From JBCCTJ01 sp039198585 (GTDB taxonomy: Bacteria > Bacteroidota > Bacteroidia > Cytophagales > Amoebophilaceae): a DNA stretch of 15,816 nt. The stretch covers positions 1-15,816 of the forward strand of contig JBCCTJ010000020.1 of assembly GCA_039198585.1 (NCBI GenBank). The letters are read 5' to 3'. The position numbers and the translations under genes were made by a program. Positions 15,331 through 15,816 of the stretch are shown here, one piece after another; position 1 is the stretch's first letter; each line of letters starts with the position of its first letter. Below the pieces are notes generated by a model. The model did not search any database and was not told the DNA's origin. It was given only the letters and a program-made list of their open reading frames with translations.

Positions 15331-15816
15331 CTTTTTTCGTATCTGATGGAAGCTTGAGGTTAAGTTGCTAATAGTATCTTTACTGATGGATTCTCCAAAA
15401 AATTCTTCCATGATACCTCCTACATCACGTGTAGACTATTCTCTTTGATACAATAGAACGCCTAGTTGATTAAGATGGTCTTTCTGTGTACTGATTAGTT
15501 TCTAATAACATAGGCTTGAGTTTCGCATTTCGCGATCTTGGTATGCTAATTTGTAGACTGTTGGTCCTGAGTGACCTAAAATCTCTTATGTACCTACCAT
15601 TACTAGTCTCTTGCTTACCTTCTTTCTCTTTTAGATACTCTTCTCTTTCCAAAAGCATTAGGCACTCAATTACTGTAATTGAGAACTAATCTATACTAAG
15701 ATTATCTTAGCTTTGAAAGAGATTGGCTAGTCCTGCATAGATCTTTTTTTCTACTTGTTTTTTTCATAATTTATTGTAGTTTAAAAGTTAGATATAATAA
15801 TAATTTTTTATAATTA
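15331..15816 (-). mobile_element. 5' half of a second copy of the same IS256 element (copy B, continues past window)
   Basis: This stretch is clearly homologous to 2272-2759 across transposase N-terminal codons and the upstream noncoding part. On the minus strand it encodes LLEREEYLKEKEGKQETSNG, SIPRSRNAKLKP and then ESISKDTISNLTSSFHQI in another frame. Frameshifts and stops separate the parts, so it is inactive. The homology breaks abruptly at about 15331, where IS1182-like sequence takes over, so the catalytic C-terminal two thirds is absent here. Its upstream edge lies near the window end. Confidence 0.8.

Overview
The window looks like a piece of an AT-rich, insertion-sequence-laden genome of an intracellular Bacteroidota bacterium, closest in character to the amoeba/arthropod symbionts of the Amoebophilaceae ('Candidatus Amoebophilus' / Cardinium type). 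That placement is an inference. It rests on low G+C, Bacteroidota-style -7 boxes (TAnnTTTG) with few Shine-Dalgarno sites, Bacteroidota-type gene families (six-domain S1, standalone HsdR_N protein, short DUF721 protein, rhomboid with a conserved C-terminal tail, short RecQ) and heavily decayed transposases.

Layout. 1-455 is the 3' end of ffh (signal recognition particle GTPase, M domain), followed by a ten-codon stub. 648-1476 holds a secreted or membrane-anchored coiled-coil protein with its own -7 box. 1500-3037 is an IS graveyard: a minus-strand IS256-family element in several frames, abutting a plus-strand remnant of a different IS256-family lineage. 3084-8434 is a minus-strand block. In transcription order it reads rpsA, tRNA-Cys(GCA), tRNA-Leu(CAA), an HsdR_N-type PD-(D/E)XK protein, a DUF721/DciA-like protein, a rhomboid homologue that has lost catalytic residues, tRNA-Arg(ACG) with its own promoter, and rmuC. 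The 8435-9034 intergenic region carries the rpsA promoter, two inverted repeats and two DnaA-box-like 9-mers. 9035-12904 holds a TPR membrane protein and a RecQ helicase on the plus strand. They converge with a 3-nt gap on a minus-strand putative lipoprotein (12908-13831). 13975-15816 is a second IS graveyard: a truncated plus-strand reading frame, a decayed IS1182-like transposase, and the 5' half of the same IS256 element seen at 2272-2759.

The intact genes are mainly housekeeping: protein targeting (Ffh), translation (S1, three tRNAs) and DNA maintenance (RmuC, RecQ, DUF721/DciA, possibly the HsdR_N nuclease). The lineage-specific part consists of surface or membrane proteins of unknown role: the coiled-coil protein, the TPR protein with a PH-like tail, the putative lipoprotein and the rhomboid pseudoprotease. 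I found no CRISPR array, defence island or complete mobile element. The most interesting signals are the dead rhomboid, the TPR/PH-like membrane protein, and the structured intergenic region between rpsA and the TPR gene.
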